NCBI GenBank assembly: GCA_018971065.1
Contig: JAGWVC010000053.1
Coordinates: forward strand, 1-26,625
Source of the DNA: Sphingomonadales bacterium
GTDB taxonomy: Bacteria > Pseudomonadota > Alphaproteobacteria > Sphingomonadales > Sphingomonadaceae
Direction: 5' to 3'
Length of the DNA: 26,625 nt
Below the pieces are notes generated by a model. The model did not search any database. It was not told where the DNA came from and saw nothing but the letters and a program-made list of their open reading frames with translations. The position numbers and the translations under genes were made by a program. Shown here in pieces: positions 7,908 to 15,753 of this stretch. Numbering within the stretch: the stretch's first letter is position 1; each line of letters begins with the position of its first letter.

Positions 7908-9004
7908 ACGCGCCGTTCCGCATCGATACCGCCGTGCAGGCCTGCACCGTGCGGCCCCATGCTGTGCGTCTGGCCGCGCTGGATGACGCCGGCGAGGCCG
8001 CGCGGATCGAGGCGTTCCTGGCCGATCACCCGCAGGCCACGCCGTTCCATCGCCCCGTCTGGCTGGCGGCGGTGGCGCAGGGCACCGGCAACCGCGCGCT
8101 GGCGCTGGTGGCCGAGACCGGCGGCCAACTGAGCGGCTACCTGCCGCTCAGCGAAATCCATTCGCCGATCTTCGGCCGCCTGCTGGCGTCCACCGGCTTT
8201 GCGGTCGGCGGCGGGGTGCTGACCACCGCGCCCGGGGCCGCCCCGGCGCTGTTCGCCGCCGCCGAGGAACTGGCGCTGCGCCATTCGTGCCCGGCGGTGG
8301 AACTGCGCGGCGGCGAACTGCCGGATCGCAAGGGGTGGACCGTCAAGACCGAAAGCCACTGCGGCTTCGTGCGCGAACTGGCGGCCGACGACGAGGCGCA
8401 ACTGACCACGATCCCCCGCAAGCAGCGCGCCGAAGTGCGCAAGGGGCTGGCCAATCCGCTCGAAATCGCCATCGGCAGCGGCGAGGCCGACCGTGCCGCG
8501 CACTACGCCGTCTATGCGGAAAGCGTGCGCAACCTCGGCACCCCGGTGTTCCCGCGCGCGCTGTTCGATGCGGTGCTGGACCGGTTCGGCGGCGATGCCG
8601 ACATCCTGACCGTGCGCCACGAAGGCACCCCCGTCGCCAGCGTGCTGTCGCTGTACCATCGCGGCGCGGTGATGCCGTACTGGGGCGGCGGCACCTGGGA
8701 CGCGCGCCGCCTTCGCGCCAACGACCGCATGTATTTCGAACTGATGCTCCATGCCCGCCGAAAGGGCTGCACCCATTTCGACTTCGGCCGCTCCAAGACG
8801 CGCAGCGGCGCCTATGACTTCAAGCGCAACTGGGGGTTCGAGCCCGAGCCGCTGTCCTATGCCGCGTGGACCGCGCCGGGTTGCGAGGTCCGCGATGCCG
8901 ATCCCACCAGCGCGAAGCACAAGTTGCAGATCGCGGTGTGGCAGAAGCTACCGCTGCGTGTCGCCAACACGCTGGGGCCGTGGATCGCGCGGGGGCTGGG
9001 GTGA
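7904..9004 (+). CDS. FemAB family XrtA/PEP-CTERM system-associated protein
   Basis: This 366-residue protein of the FemAB/GNAT acyltransferase superfamily probably adds an acyl or aminoacyl group to the polysaccharide. The C-terminal GNAT-like half is recognisable (VRHEGTPVASVLSLYHRG, then MPYWGGGTWDARRLRAND, then CTHFDFGRSKTRSGAYDFK and NWGFEPEPLSY). It fits the TIGR03019 subfamily seen in XrtA loci. ATG 7904 is chosen because it overlaps the deacetylase stop by four bases and has GGAGAAG upstream. Earlier in-frame codons lie inside the deacetylase gene. The gene end touches the glycosyltransferase start. Substrate unknown. Confidence 0.87.
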   Translation: MNAPFRIDTAVQACTVRPHAVRLAALDDAGEAARIEAFLADHPQATPFHRPVWLAAVAQGTGNRALALVAETGGQLSGYLPLSEIHSPIFGRLLASTGFAVGGGVLTTAPGAAPALFAAAEELALRHSCPAVELRGGELPDRKGWTVKTESHCGFVRELAADDEAQLTTIPRKQRAEVRKGLANPLEIAIGSGEADRAAHYAVYAESVRNLGTPVFPRALFDAVLDRFGGDADILTVRHEGTPVASVLSLYHRGAVMPYWGGGTWDARRLRANDRMYFELMLHARRKGCTHFDFGRSKTRSGAYDFKRNWGFEPEPLSYAAWTAPGCEVRDADPTSAKHKLQIAVWQKLPLRVANTLGPWIARGLG

Positions 9005-9009
9005 GCGGG

Positions 9010-10248
9010 ATGAGCGGCGAGATCCTGTTCATCGCGCACCGCATCCCGTTCCCGCCCAATCGCGGTGACAAGGTGCGCTCGCACCATATCGTCAAGCGGC
9101 TGGCGAAACTGGCGCCGGTGCATATCGCCTGCTTCGCCGATGACGATGCCGATTTCGCCGAGGAAGTCGAGCTGGCGGCGCTGGCCCGCAGCTATTGCCT
9201 GATCCGGCGGACCAAGCCGCTGGTGCTGGCGGGGTTGCAGGCATTGGCCAAGGGCCAGCCGGTCAGCGTCACCGCGTTCGATGACCAGCGCATTGCCGAT
9301 TATGTGCACAAGCTGGTCGCCACCGGGCGCATCGGCACGATCTATGTCTATTCGGGGCAGGTCGGGCACTTCATCCCCGCCGATTTCAAGGGCCGCGTCG
9401 TCGTCGATTTCGTCGATGTCGATTCGGCCAAGTTCGCGGCCTATGCGAAGGACAAGGGCGACTTGCTCGGCTGGATCGACGCGCGCGAGGCCCGGCTGCT
9501 GCGCGCCGAGGAAGCGCGGCTGGCGGCGCGGGCCGATGTCAGCCTGCTGGTCAGCCGCGAGGAAACGCAACTGTTCGAGGACCGGCTGACCGTCGCCGAG
9601 CGCCGCCATGCCGATGTGCGCCCGCTGCTGAACGGCATCGACAGCGATTTCTTCGATCCCGCGCTGGTCGATCCCGAGCCGCGCATGGCCGACTGCGGCG
9701 CCCCGCGTCTCGTCTTCACCGGCCAGATGGACTATGCCCCCAACCAGGCCGCCGCGATGCGCGCGGTGCGGCGAATCATGCCGCTGGTGCGCCGGGCGCT
9801 GCCGCAGGCCAGCCTGCACGTGGTCGGCCGCAACCCCACGGCGGACCTGCTGGCCCACCACGGCAAGGACGGCATCCACGTCTGGGGCCGGGTCGATGAC
9901 ATCCGCACCTGGATCAAGGGCGCGCAGATCGCGCTGGTGCCGCTGGAAATCGCGCGCGGCATCCAGAACAAGGTGCTGGAAGCGATGGCGATGGAACTGC
10001 CGGTGGTGCTGACCGCGCAGGCCGCAACCGGCATCGACGCCGTGCCGGGCCAGCATTTCCGCGTGGCCGACAGCGACGAGGCGATTGCCGCCGCCGTGAT
10101 CGAACTGGCTCGCGCCCCGGCCGATGCCACGGCGATGGGGCTGGCCGCGCGCCGCTTCGTGGTGGAGCGGCAATCATGGACCGGCACGCTGGCGCCGCTG
10201 GCCGATATCATCCACGGCGATGCCGCCGCCGCGCGCGATGCCGCCTGA
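9010..10248 (+). CDS. XrtA system glycosyltransferase (GT4-like, TIGR03087 type)
   Basis: This 412-residue GT-B fold glycosyltransferase begins MSGEILFIAHRIPFPPNRGDK, characteristic of the TIGR03087/stp1 group. The C-terminal nucleotide-sugar domain shows LVFTGQMDYAPN and RGIQNKVLEAMAMELPVV, the latter carrying the conserved donor-binding Glu. It should transfer a sugar during repeat-unit assembly on the cytoplasmic face. Two starts are possible: GTG 9001, which overlaps the FemAB stop as GTGA, or ATG 9010. I chose ATG 9010 because the family N-terminus begins there; the difference is three residues. The 3' end overlaps the exosortase gene by 11 bp. Confidence 0.88.
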   Translation: MSGEILFIAHRIPFPPNRGDKVRSHHIVKRLAKLAPVHIACFADDDADFAEEVELAALARSYCLIRRTKPLVLAGLQALAKGQPVSVTAFDDQRIADYVHKLVATGRIGTIYVYSGQVGHFIPADFKGRVVVDFVDVDSAKFAAYAKDKGDLLGWIDAREARLLRAEEARLAARADVSLLVSREETQLFEDRLTVAERRHADVRPLLNGIDSDFFDPALVDPEPRMADCGAPRLVFTGQMDYAPNQAAAMRAVRRIMPLVRRALPQASLHVVGRNPTADLLAHHGKDGIHVWGRVDDIRTWIKGAQIALVPLEIARGIQNKVLEAMAMELPVVLTAQAATGIDAVPGQHFRVADSDEAIAAAVIELARAPADATAMGLAARRFVVERQSWTGTLAPLADIIHGDAAAARDAA

Positions 10249-11818
10249 CGGCGGCGCCCTTCCTGCCGCCGCCGGCACCGCCCGCCCGGCGCTGACGCAG
10301 GACTGGCGCGCCGCGCTGGTGCGGCTCGGCGCCTGCTGGCTGCTGCTGATCGCCGCGTTCTGGCCGCAGTGGCGGGCGATGGCCGACCAGTGGTGGAACA
10401 TCTCAACCTACACGCACATGCTGCTGGTGCCGGCGATCATCGCCTGGCTGGTCAGCCTGCGCGCGCCCGAACTGCTGAAGCTGGCCCCCGCGCCGGGCTG
10501 GACCGGGCTTGCCCTGTTCGCCGCCGCGCTGCTGCTGTGGCTGGCCGGCGCGATGGCGGGAATCGCGCTGGCCGAACAGGCCGGCGCGGTGGCCATGCTG
10601 GCCGCCGCCGTTCCCGCCTTGCTGGGCCTGCGCGTGGCCACGGCGCTGCGTTTCCCGCTGCTGTACATGGCATTCCTGGTGCCGTTCGGCGACGAATTCG
10701 TGCCGCAGCTCCAGCAGATCGACGCGCGGCTGACCGTGGCGATGCTGAAGCTGACCGGCGTTCCCGTCCATGTCGAAGGGGTGTTCCTGTGGACGCCCGC
10801 CGGCCTGTTCGAGATTGCCGAGGCGTGCTCGGGCGTGAAGTTCCTGATCGCGATGCTGGCGTTCGGGGTGCTGGCCGCCGATGTCTGCTTCGTCGCGTGG
10901 CGCCGCCGCATCGCGTTCATGGCCGCCTGCGTGGCGGTGCCGATCCTGGCCAACGGCGTGCGGTCGTGGGCCACGGTGTTCATCGCGCAATATGTCGGCG
11001 CGAAGCGCGCCGGCGGGTTTGATCACATCGTCTATGGCTGGATATTCTTTGCGCTCGTGCTCGCCATCACGCTGGGCGTGGCCTGGCGCTGGTTCGACCG
11101 TGCCGCCGGCGATGCGATGATCGACGGCGCGGCGATTGCCCGCAATCCCCGGCTGGCGCGCTGGTCGAGCGGACCGCGCCGGGCGTTCGTGGCGCCGCTG
11201 GCGATGGCGGCTTTGGCGCTGGTCTCGCTGGGCTGGGCGCGCGCCGCCGATGGCCTGCGCGCGCCGTTGCCGGCGGAGATTGCGCTGCCGCAAGTGCCGG
11301 GCTGGCAGCCGGTGGCCTATGCCCCGCAAGCCTGGTGGGAGCCGCGCGCCGCCGGCGCCAACGCCCGGCTGATCGGCCGCTATGCCGACGGGCAAGGCCA
11401 CGTTATCGATGTGTTTGTGGCGCTTTATGCCAGCCAGGGCCCGGGCCGCAAGGCCGACGGCTGGGGCGAGGGGGCGTTCCTGCCCGACGCCGGCTGGTCA
11501 TGGCAGGGCCCCGCCGATTCGCCTGCCGACGCGCGCGGCGATCGTGTGCTGGGGCCGCGCGCGCTCGAACGCGTCGCGCAGACCAGCTATCGCCTTGGCA
11601 CCACCACCACCGGTAGCAGCGCGCGGCTGCGGCTGGCCGTGATCGCTGACCGGCTGACCGTCACCGCGCGTCCGACGCTGGCGCTAGTCCTCTCGGCCGA
11701 GCGTCTGCCCGGCCACCCGGCACCCGAAATGAGCCTTGCCGCCTTCCGCGCCGCGATCGGCCCCCTCGATCGCTGGATGGACGGCATTTCCTCCGGCGCC
11801 GACCAGAAGGAACCCTGA
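10238..11818 (+). CDS. xrtA: Exosortase A fused to an EpsI domain
   Basis: This 526-residue inner-membrane protein is predicted to cut PEP-CTERM sorting signals and transfer the proteins to the envelope. The N-terminal ~310 residues form the multi-helix exosortase core. The catalytic triad is visible: Cys197 in EACSGVKF, Arg242 in ANGVRSW and His263 in GFDHIVYGW. Residues ~320-520 form a soluble periplasmic domain of EpsI type (PLPAEIALPQVPGWQP, DVFVALYASQGPGRKA) that in other species is a separate gene. Start ATG 10238 overlaps the glycosyltransferase by 11 bp; an in-frame ATG at 10220 is possible. No PEP-CTERM substrate gene is in the window. Confidence 0.92.
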   Translation: MPPDGGALPAAAGTARPALTQDWRAALVRLGACWLLLIAAFWPQWRAMADQWWNISTYTHMLLVPAIIAWLVSLRAPELLKLAPAPGWTGLALFAAALLLWLAGAMAGIALAEQAGAVAMLAAAVPALLGLRVATALRFPLLYMAFLVPFGDEFVPQLQQIDARLTVAMLKLTGVPVHVEGVFLWTPAGLFEIAEACSGVKFLIAMLAFGVLAADVCFVAWRRRIAFMAACVAVPILANGVRSWATVFIAQYVGAKRAGGFDHIVYGWIFFALVLAITLGVAWRWFDRAAGDAMIDGAAIARNPRLARWSSGPRRAFVAPLAMAALALVSLGWARAADGLRAPLPAEIALPQVPGWQPVAYAPQAWWEPRAAGANARLIGRYADGQGHVIDVFVALYASQGPGRKADGWGEGAFLPDAGWSWQGPADSPADARGDRVLGPRALERVAQTSYRLGTTTTGSSARLRLAVIADRLTVTARPTLALVLSAERLPGHPAPEMSLAAFRAAIGPLDRWMDGISSGADQKEP

Positions 11819-11822
11819 TCCG

Positions 11823-13718
11823 ATGTGCGGTTTTGCCGGCATTTTCCACAAGTCTGCCCACAGCCCGGCGGATGCGCACCTGATCGAGGTGATGTGCGAC
11901 GCGATCGCGCATCGCGGGCCGGACGGGTTCGGGGTGTGGACCGCGCCCGGCGTCGGCTTCGGCCACCGCCGCCTGTCGATTATCGACATCGCCGGCTCGC
12001 CGCAGCCGATGGCCAGTACCGACGGCCGGCTGATGCTGGTGTTCAACGGCGAAATCTACAATTACCGCGAGTTGCGCGCCGAACTTGCCGCGCAAGGTGC
12101 GAAATTCCACACCGATGGCGACAGCGAGGTGATTCTTGCCGCCTACCAGCGCTGGGGCGCGGATTGCGTGGCGCGGCTGCATGGCATGTTCGCCTTTGCC
12201 ATCTATGACACGCAAGCGCACACGCTGTTGCTGGCGCGCGACCGGCTGGGGGTGAAGCCGCTGTTCATGGCCGAACTGGCCGACGGCAGCCTGATCTTCG
12301 GCAGCGAATTGAAGGCGTTGACCGCACATCCGGCGCTGGCGCGGGAGATCGATCCGCTGGCGGTCGAGGACTATCTTGCCTGGGGCTATGTGCCCGATCA
12401 CCGCTCGATCCTGCGCGGCGTGGAAAAGCTGCCCGCCGGGCACTTGCGGCTGCTGCGCCACGACATGCCGTTCGCCGCGCCGGTGCCGTGGTGGGACGTG
12501 TCGTTCGCCGACCGCAACAGCGGATCGCAGGCCGATCTGGAAGCAGAGCTGGTCGGGATCATGCGCGATGCCGTCACTTCGCGCATGGTCGCCGATGTGC
12601 CGCTGGGCGCGTTCCTGTCGGGCGGGGTGGACAGTTCCACCGTCGTCGCGCTGATGGCTGGGGCCAGTGCCGATCCGGTGCGCACCTGCTCGATCGGCTT
12701 CGACGTCAAGGCGCTCGACGAAAGTGATTACGCGCAGCGTATCGCCGATCAGTTCCACACCAGCCACGTCAACCGCAAGGTCGGCTCGGACGACTTCGAA
12801 CAGGTCGATCATCTGGCATGGATGTTCGACGAGCCGTTTGCCGATGCCTCGGCGCTGCCGACCTGGCGGGTGTGTCAACTGGCGCGCGAGAGCGTGACGG
12901 TGGCGCTGTCGGGCGATGGCGCGGACGAGGCGCTGGCAGGCTATCGCCGCCATGTGTTCCAGCATGGCGAGGACCGCTTGCGCAGCCTGTTGCCGCAGGC
13001 CTTGCGCGGGCCGGTGTTCGGCGGGCTGGGGCGGCTCTATCCCAAGGCCGACTGGGCGCCGCGCCCGCTGCGGGCGAAAACCACGCTGCTCAGCCTCGCC
13101 GGATCGAGCGAGGATGCCTACGCCAATGCCATCTCGGTGACGGCGCCGCACTTGCGCGAGGCGCTGTACACGCCGGACTATCTGCGCGAACGCGGCGATT
13201 ACCGCGCCGAACAGCCGTTCACCGAACTGATGCGCAAAGCCCCCGCCCGCTCCGGGCTGGACCGCGCGCAATATGCCGACCTCAAGTTCTGGTTGCCCGG
13301 CGATATCCTCACCAAGGTCGATCGCGCGTCGATGGCGGTGTCGCTGGAAGCGCGCGAGCCGCTGCTCGACCACCGCCTGATCGAATTCGCCGCCACCTTG
13401 CCCGAAAACCTGCGCGTGCGGCACGGGCAGGGCAAGTGGCTGATGAAGCAGGCGATGCGCCAGCAACTGCCCGAGGACATCCTGTTCCGTCCCAAGCAGG
13501 GCTTCGTCACCCCGATCGCGCATTGGTTCCGTGGCCCGCTGGCCGGCGCCGCCCGCGCCATCGCCACCAGCACCGCGCTGGCCCGCACCGGCTGGCTGGA
13601 CAGCACCCGCATTGCCGCCATCGCCGACGCGCACATCGCCGGCCGCGCCGACAATTCGCGGCTGCTGTGGCAATTGCTGATGCTGGACCGATCGCTGGCG
13701 CGGCTGGGGCTGGCCTAA
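11823..13718 (+). CDS. XrtA/PEP-CTERM system amidotransferase (asparagine synthase-like)
   Basis: This 631-residue class II glutamine amidotransferase is fused to an asparagine-synthetase-type ATP-pyrophosphatase domain. The initiator Met is followed by the nucleophile Cys2 (MCGFAGIF), and the glutaminase domain continues with HRGPDG, GHRRLSIID and VFNGEIYNY. The synthetase domain has the PP-loop SGGVDSS (266-272) and VALSGDGADEALAGYRRH. Length and context fit TIGR03108, which probably amidates a uronic acid or other acid in the polysaccharide. Start ATG 11823 is fixed by the need for Cys2 and has AAGGAA upstream, four bases after the exosortase stop. Its stop overlaps the convergent minus-strand gene by 4 bp. 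It is the last gene of the plus-strand locus. Confidence 0.93.
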   Translation: MCGFAGIFHKSAHSPADAHLIEVMCDAIAHRGPDGFGVWTAPGVGFGHRRLSIIDIAGSPQPMASTDGRLMLVFNGEIYNYRELRAELAAQGAKFHTDGDSEVILAAYQRWGADCVARLHGMFAFAIYDTQAHTLLLARDRLGVKPLFMAELADGSLIFGSELKALTAHPALAREIDPLAVEDYLAWGYVPDHRSILRGVEKLPAGHLRLLRHDMPFAAPVPWWDVSFADRNSGSQADLEAELVGIMRDAVTSRMVADVPLGAFLSGGVDSSTVVALMAGASADPVRTCSIGFDVKALDESDYAQRIADQFHTSHVNRKVGSDDFEQVDHLAWMFDEPFADASALPTWRVCQLARESVTVALSGDGADEALAGYRRHVFQHGEDRLRSLLPQALRGPVFGGLGRLYPKADWAPRPLRAKTTLLSLAGSSEDAYANAISVTAPHLREALYTPDYLRERGDYRAEQPFTELMRKAPARSGLDRAQYADLKFWLPGDILTKVDRASMAVSLEAREPLLDHRLIEFAATLPENLRVRHGQGKWLMKQAMRQQLPEDILFRPKQGFVTPIAHWFRGPLAGAARAIATSTALARTGWLDSTRIAAIADAHIAGRADNSRLLWQLLMLDRSLARLGLA

Positions 13719-13724
13719 CCCAGC
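13709..13724 (+). terminator. Short hairpin over the convergent stop codons
   Basis: GCTGG (13709-13713) pairs with CCAGC (13720-13724) around CCTAAC, spanning the stops of both converging genes. The stem is only five pairs and has no T-run on either side, so a role as bidirectional terminator is tentative. Confidence 0.2.
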
Positions 13725-14020
13725 GGCGCTTCGACCGGCACATAGCGCCGTTCGCCGCTGTGGGCGTTGTACCACACCGTCACCCAGTGGCCGCTTTCCT
13801 CATCGCGGAAGGTTTCGCCGGTCGGTTGCCAGCCGCCACCGCTGGCCGGCTGCGCATCCTCGCCGATCTTGCGATAGCGGCCCTCGAACACCAGGCTCAG
13901 CAGCACCGCCAGCCCCACCAGCATCGGCCCCAGCCCGGCGCCGTTGGGCAGCAGCATCAGCCCCATGCCCACCAGCAGCGCGCCCAGCACCAGCACCGCG
14001 ACCCGCGCGCCCGGGCTCAT
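13715..14020 (-). CDS. Small two-helix membrane protein, unknown function
   Basis: A 101-residue protein I do not recognise. The N-terminal half has two hydrophobic stretches (AVLVLGALLVGMGLMLL and GLGPMLVGLAVLLSLVF), suggesting a two-pass hairpin in the inner membrane. The C-terminal half is polar (ETFRDEESGHWVTVWYN, RRYVPVEAPLG) and would face the cytoplasm. The start overlaps the stop of the YbjQ-family gene as ATGA (14017-14020), so the two are probably co-translated. Its TAG stop overlaps the amidotransferase stop on the other strand. The coupling makes it likely to be a real gene. Confidence 0.72.
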   Translation of the reverse strand: MSPGARVAVLVLGALLVGMGLMLLPNGAGLGPMLVGLAVLLSLVFEGRYRKIGEDAQPASGGGWQPTGETFRDEESGHWVTVWYNAHSGERRYVPVEAPLG

Positions 14021-14337
14021 GCGCGTTCCAGCCGCACGGCGGTGCCATAGGCGACGACCTCGCTCATCGTCTGGCCCAGTTCGCCCGAATCGAAGCGCAT
14101 CATCACCACGGCATCGGCGCCCATCGCGGTGGCATTGGCGACGAGGCGATCAATCGCGTGGCGGCGGGTATCCTCCACCAGCGCCGAATATTCCTTGATC
14201 TCGCCGCCGGCCAGCGAGCGCAGCCCGGCGATGATATTGCCGCCCAGCCCTCGGCTGCGCACCACCACGCCGAACACCTGGCCCAGCGTTTCGACGGTGC
14301 GGTGCCCCGCGATAGCCTCGGTCGTCGCCACGATCAT
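14017..14337 (-). CDS. YbjQ/UPF0145 family protein
   Basis: This 106-residue protein begins MIVATTEAIAGH and continues with GQVFGVVVRSRGLGGNIIAGLRS, EYSALVEDTRRHAI and MGADAVVMMRFD, the conserved order of the YbjQ (heavy-metal-binding DUF74) family. These form small pentamers, and the biochemical role is not settled. A longer reading frame begins at 14406, but I chose 14337 because the family starts there and GGGAGG lies about 8 nt upstream on the minus strand. It precedes the two-helix membrane protein with a four-base overlap and follows the AraC-family regulator gene after 81 bp. Confidence 0.88.
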   Translation of the reverse strand: MIVATTEAIAGHRTVETLGQVFGVVVRSRGLGGNIIAGLRSLAGGEIKEYSALVEDTRRHAIDRLVANATAMGADAVVMMRFDSGELGQTMSEVVAYGTAVRLERA

Positions 14338-14365
14338 CGCCCCGGCCTCCCTGAACCCAGCATGA

Positions 14366-14422
14366 TGCAACGGTTGCACGATACGCCCGATCGGGCGCCC
14401 GTGCAATTCACATGCAATTCAC
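14366..14422. promoter_or_regulatory. Cluster of palindromes and direct repeats upstream of ybjQ-like gene
   Basis: Between the AraC gene and the YbjQ-family gene lie three elements. TGCAAC-G-GTTGCA (14366-14378) is a perfect 13-bp palindrome. CGCCCGA-TCGGGCG (14384-14397) is a perfect 14-bp palindrome. TGCAATTCAC is repeated at 14402-14411 and 14413-14422 with an 11-bp period, the second copy covering the AraC stop codon. The middle element could form a hairpin ending the AraC transcript; the TGCAA elements could be binding sites for a regulator. Confidence 0.55.
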
Positions 14423-15486
14423 CCGCGCGTGGCGCCCCGGTACTGCTGCGGCGTCTGCCCGGTCCAGCGCTTGAACGCCCGGCCGAAGCTGGTCTGTTCG
14501 CCATAGCCCAGCCGGTCGGCGATCTCGTCGAGGCTCAGCGCGTTCTGGGCGAGGTACGATCGCGCCAGCCGTTCGCGCTGTGCTTCCACCAGTTCGGAAA
14601 ACCGCACCCGGTCCTCGGCCAGCCGGGCCTGCAGGGTGCGCACCGACATGCCGGTCTTTTCGGCGCAGCGCTCGATCGAGCAGGTGCCGGTGGCCAGCGC
14701 GCCACGGATATAGCTTTCGACGCGATCGACCAGGCTGCGGCTCTGCGCGCCGCGCACCTGCTCCAGATAGCCGCCGAGCAGGCGATAGAGCAGCCGGTTG
14801 GCGCTGGGCACTTTCTGCTCCAGCGTCTGCACCGGAAACGCCACCGAATTGTGCGTGCCATGCGTGCGCACCCGGCAGCCCAGCAGCCGTTCCAGTTCGG
14901 GCATGTCGGCGCTGCGGGTGTCGGAGGACAGGTTGACGAAGCTGGGGCGGAATTCCGGCCCGCCCATCGCCTGCAACAGCTTGATGTTCAGCATTGCCGC
15001 CTGATAATTGGCCTGATCGTTGAACCCCAGGTCGGTGTTGCACAGCCAGGTCAGCTCGGCGGTCTCGCGCCCCTCGATCAGCACCACCTCGCAATCGGGG
15101 GCGTGCACCACCGGCAGGTAGTCGATCAGGCAGCGGATGCCCGCGCGCATGGTGGGCGCGGCGCGGCACAGCGCGGTGACGCAGCCGAACACCTCGGGGT
15201 CCTGCATCGTCGCGAAGTGCAGCCCGAACAGCGCGTCGTCGAACAGGGTGGAGCAATCCTCCAGCACGTCGGCCACCTGCTGCGGCGCCACCAGGCTTTC
15301 GGGATCGGCCAGCACGCGGGCTTCCATGCCGCGCCGCTCGACAATGCCGCGCGCATCGCGCCCGCGTACCCGCGCCCAGTCGGCCAGGCCCGCGAAGTTG
15401 GCGGCGCGCACCTGCCCGCCGGTGGGGCCGACATCGAGCGGGCCGTCGAGGCTGAAGAAGCTCTGGCTGGTGATCGGGTTGTTCAT
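14419..15486 (-). CDS. AraC family transcriptional regulator (arabinose-binding-domain type)
   Basis: This 355-residue DNA-binding regulator has an N-terminal ligand domain (about 15-230) resembling the PF12625 type found in OruR-like regulators (LADPESLVAPQQVADVLED, FGLHFATMQDPEVFG, LIDYLPVVHAPDCEV). A C-terminal AraC double helix-turn-helix follows (about 255-350: CAEKTGMSVRTLQARL, then SLDEIADRLGYGEQTSFG and AFKRWTGQTPQQYR). ATG 15486 is preferred because the extra N-terminal residues available up to 15558-15561 are not part of the domain, but no strong ribosome site decides it. It is divergent from another AraC-family gene across a 267-bp spacer. The effector is unknown. Confidence 0.88.
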   Translation of the reverse strand: MNNPITSQSFFSLDGPLDVGPTGGQVRAANFAGLADWARVRGRDARGIVERRGMEARVLADPESLVAPQQVADVLEDCSTLFDDALFGLHFATMQDPEVFGCVTALCRAAPTMRAGIRCLIDYLPVVHAPDCEVVLIEGRETAELTWLCNTDLGFNDQANYQAAMLNIKLLQAMGGPEFRPSFVNLSSDTRSADMPELERLLGCRVRTHGTHNSVAFPVQTLEQKVPSANRLLYRLLGGYLEQVRGAQSRSLVDRVESYIRGALATGTCSIERCAEKTGMSVRTLQARLAEDRVRFSELVEAQRERLARSYLAQNALSLDEIADRLGYGEQTSFGRAFKRWTGQTPQQYRGATRG

Positions 15487-15607
15487 GCGCGTCTGCGTCC
15501 TCGCTCCCGGCGCGAAAGTATCATTCACCGTTCCCGGGCGCGAGTCCTTCCTGCGCATCAAATCGAAACACTCGCACCTTGCGTCGATTCCCTGCCGGCA
15601 ACCGGTT

Positions 15608-15629
15608 TGACTCTGGCGGCATGACTCTG
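15608..15629. promoter_or_regulatory. Direct repeat TGACTCTG x2, candidate AraC operator
   Basis: TGACTCTG occurs at 15608-15615 and again at 15622-15629, a 14-bp period. AraC-type regulators commonly bind pairs of direct half-sites, and this pair lies between two AraC genes. The spacing is shorter than the 21 bp of classic AraC half-sites, so assignment to either regulator is a guess. Confidence 0.35.
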
Positions 15630-15703
15630 CGCGAATTGCCGATAGGGTTGCGCCGGCTGCATGGCCTTGCCCGCGCCAGCGCCTACAACAGGCTCACCAG
15701 AGA

Positions 15704-15741
15704 GCCGGCCCCAAGCCGGCCAACCGCCCATCGCCAATGGG
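15704..15741 (+). other. Two small hairpins before the second AraC gene
   Basis: GCCGGC (15704-15709) pairs with GCCGGC (15715-15720) around CCCAA. CCCAT (15727-15731) pairs with ATGGG (15737-15741) around CGCCA. The second stem runs straight into the ribosome site GGGGAGAGG, so it could modulate translation of the downstream regulator. Stems are short. Confidence 0.3.
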
Positions 15742-15753
15742 GGAGAGGCCATC

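Larger units (their letters stand above)
15487..15753. promoter_or_regulatory. Spacer between two divergent AraC-family genes
   Basis: This 267-bp region must hold promoters for both regulators. It contains an 8-bp direct repeat (separate entry), the dyads TGCCGGCA and AACCGGTT near 15592-15607, and two small hairpins in the leader of the plus-strand gene (separate entry). I see no strong sigma-70 pair on either strand. Confidence 0.5.

Noticed and set aside
11661..13775. A 704-codon open frame on the minus strand opposite the amidotransferase gene
   Set aside because: Low-complexity Arg/Gly/His/Gln-rich translation with no motif; antisense shadow of a clear gene.
14338..14406. 23-residue N-terminal extension of the YbjQ-family protein
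   Set aside because: The family starts at MIVATTE and a good ribosome site precedes that ATG; the extension runs through palindromic DNA.
14158..15624. A 488-codon open frame on the plus strand opposite the AraC-family gene
   Set aside because: The minus-strand frame has clear AraC and ligand-domain motifs; this one has none.
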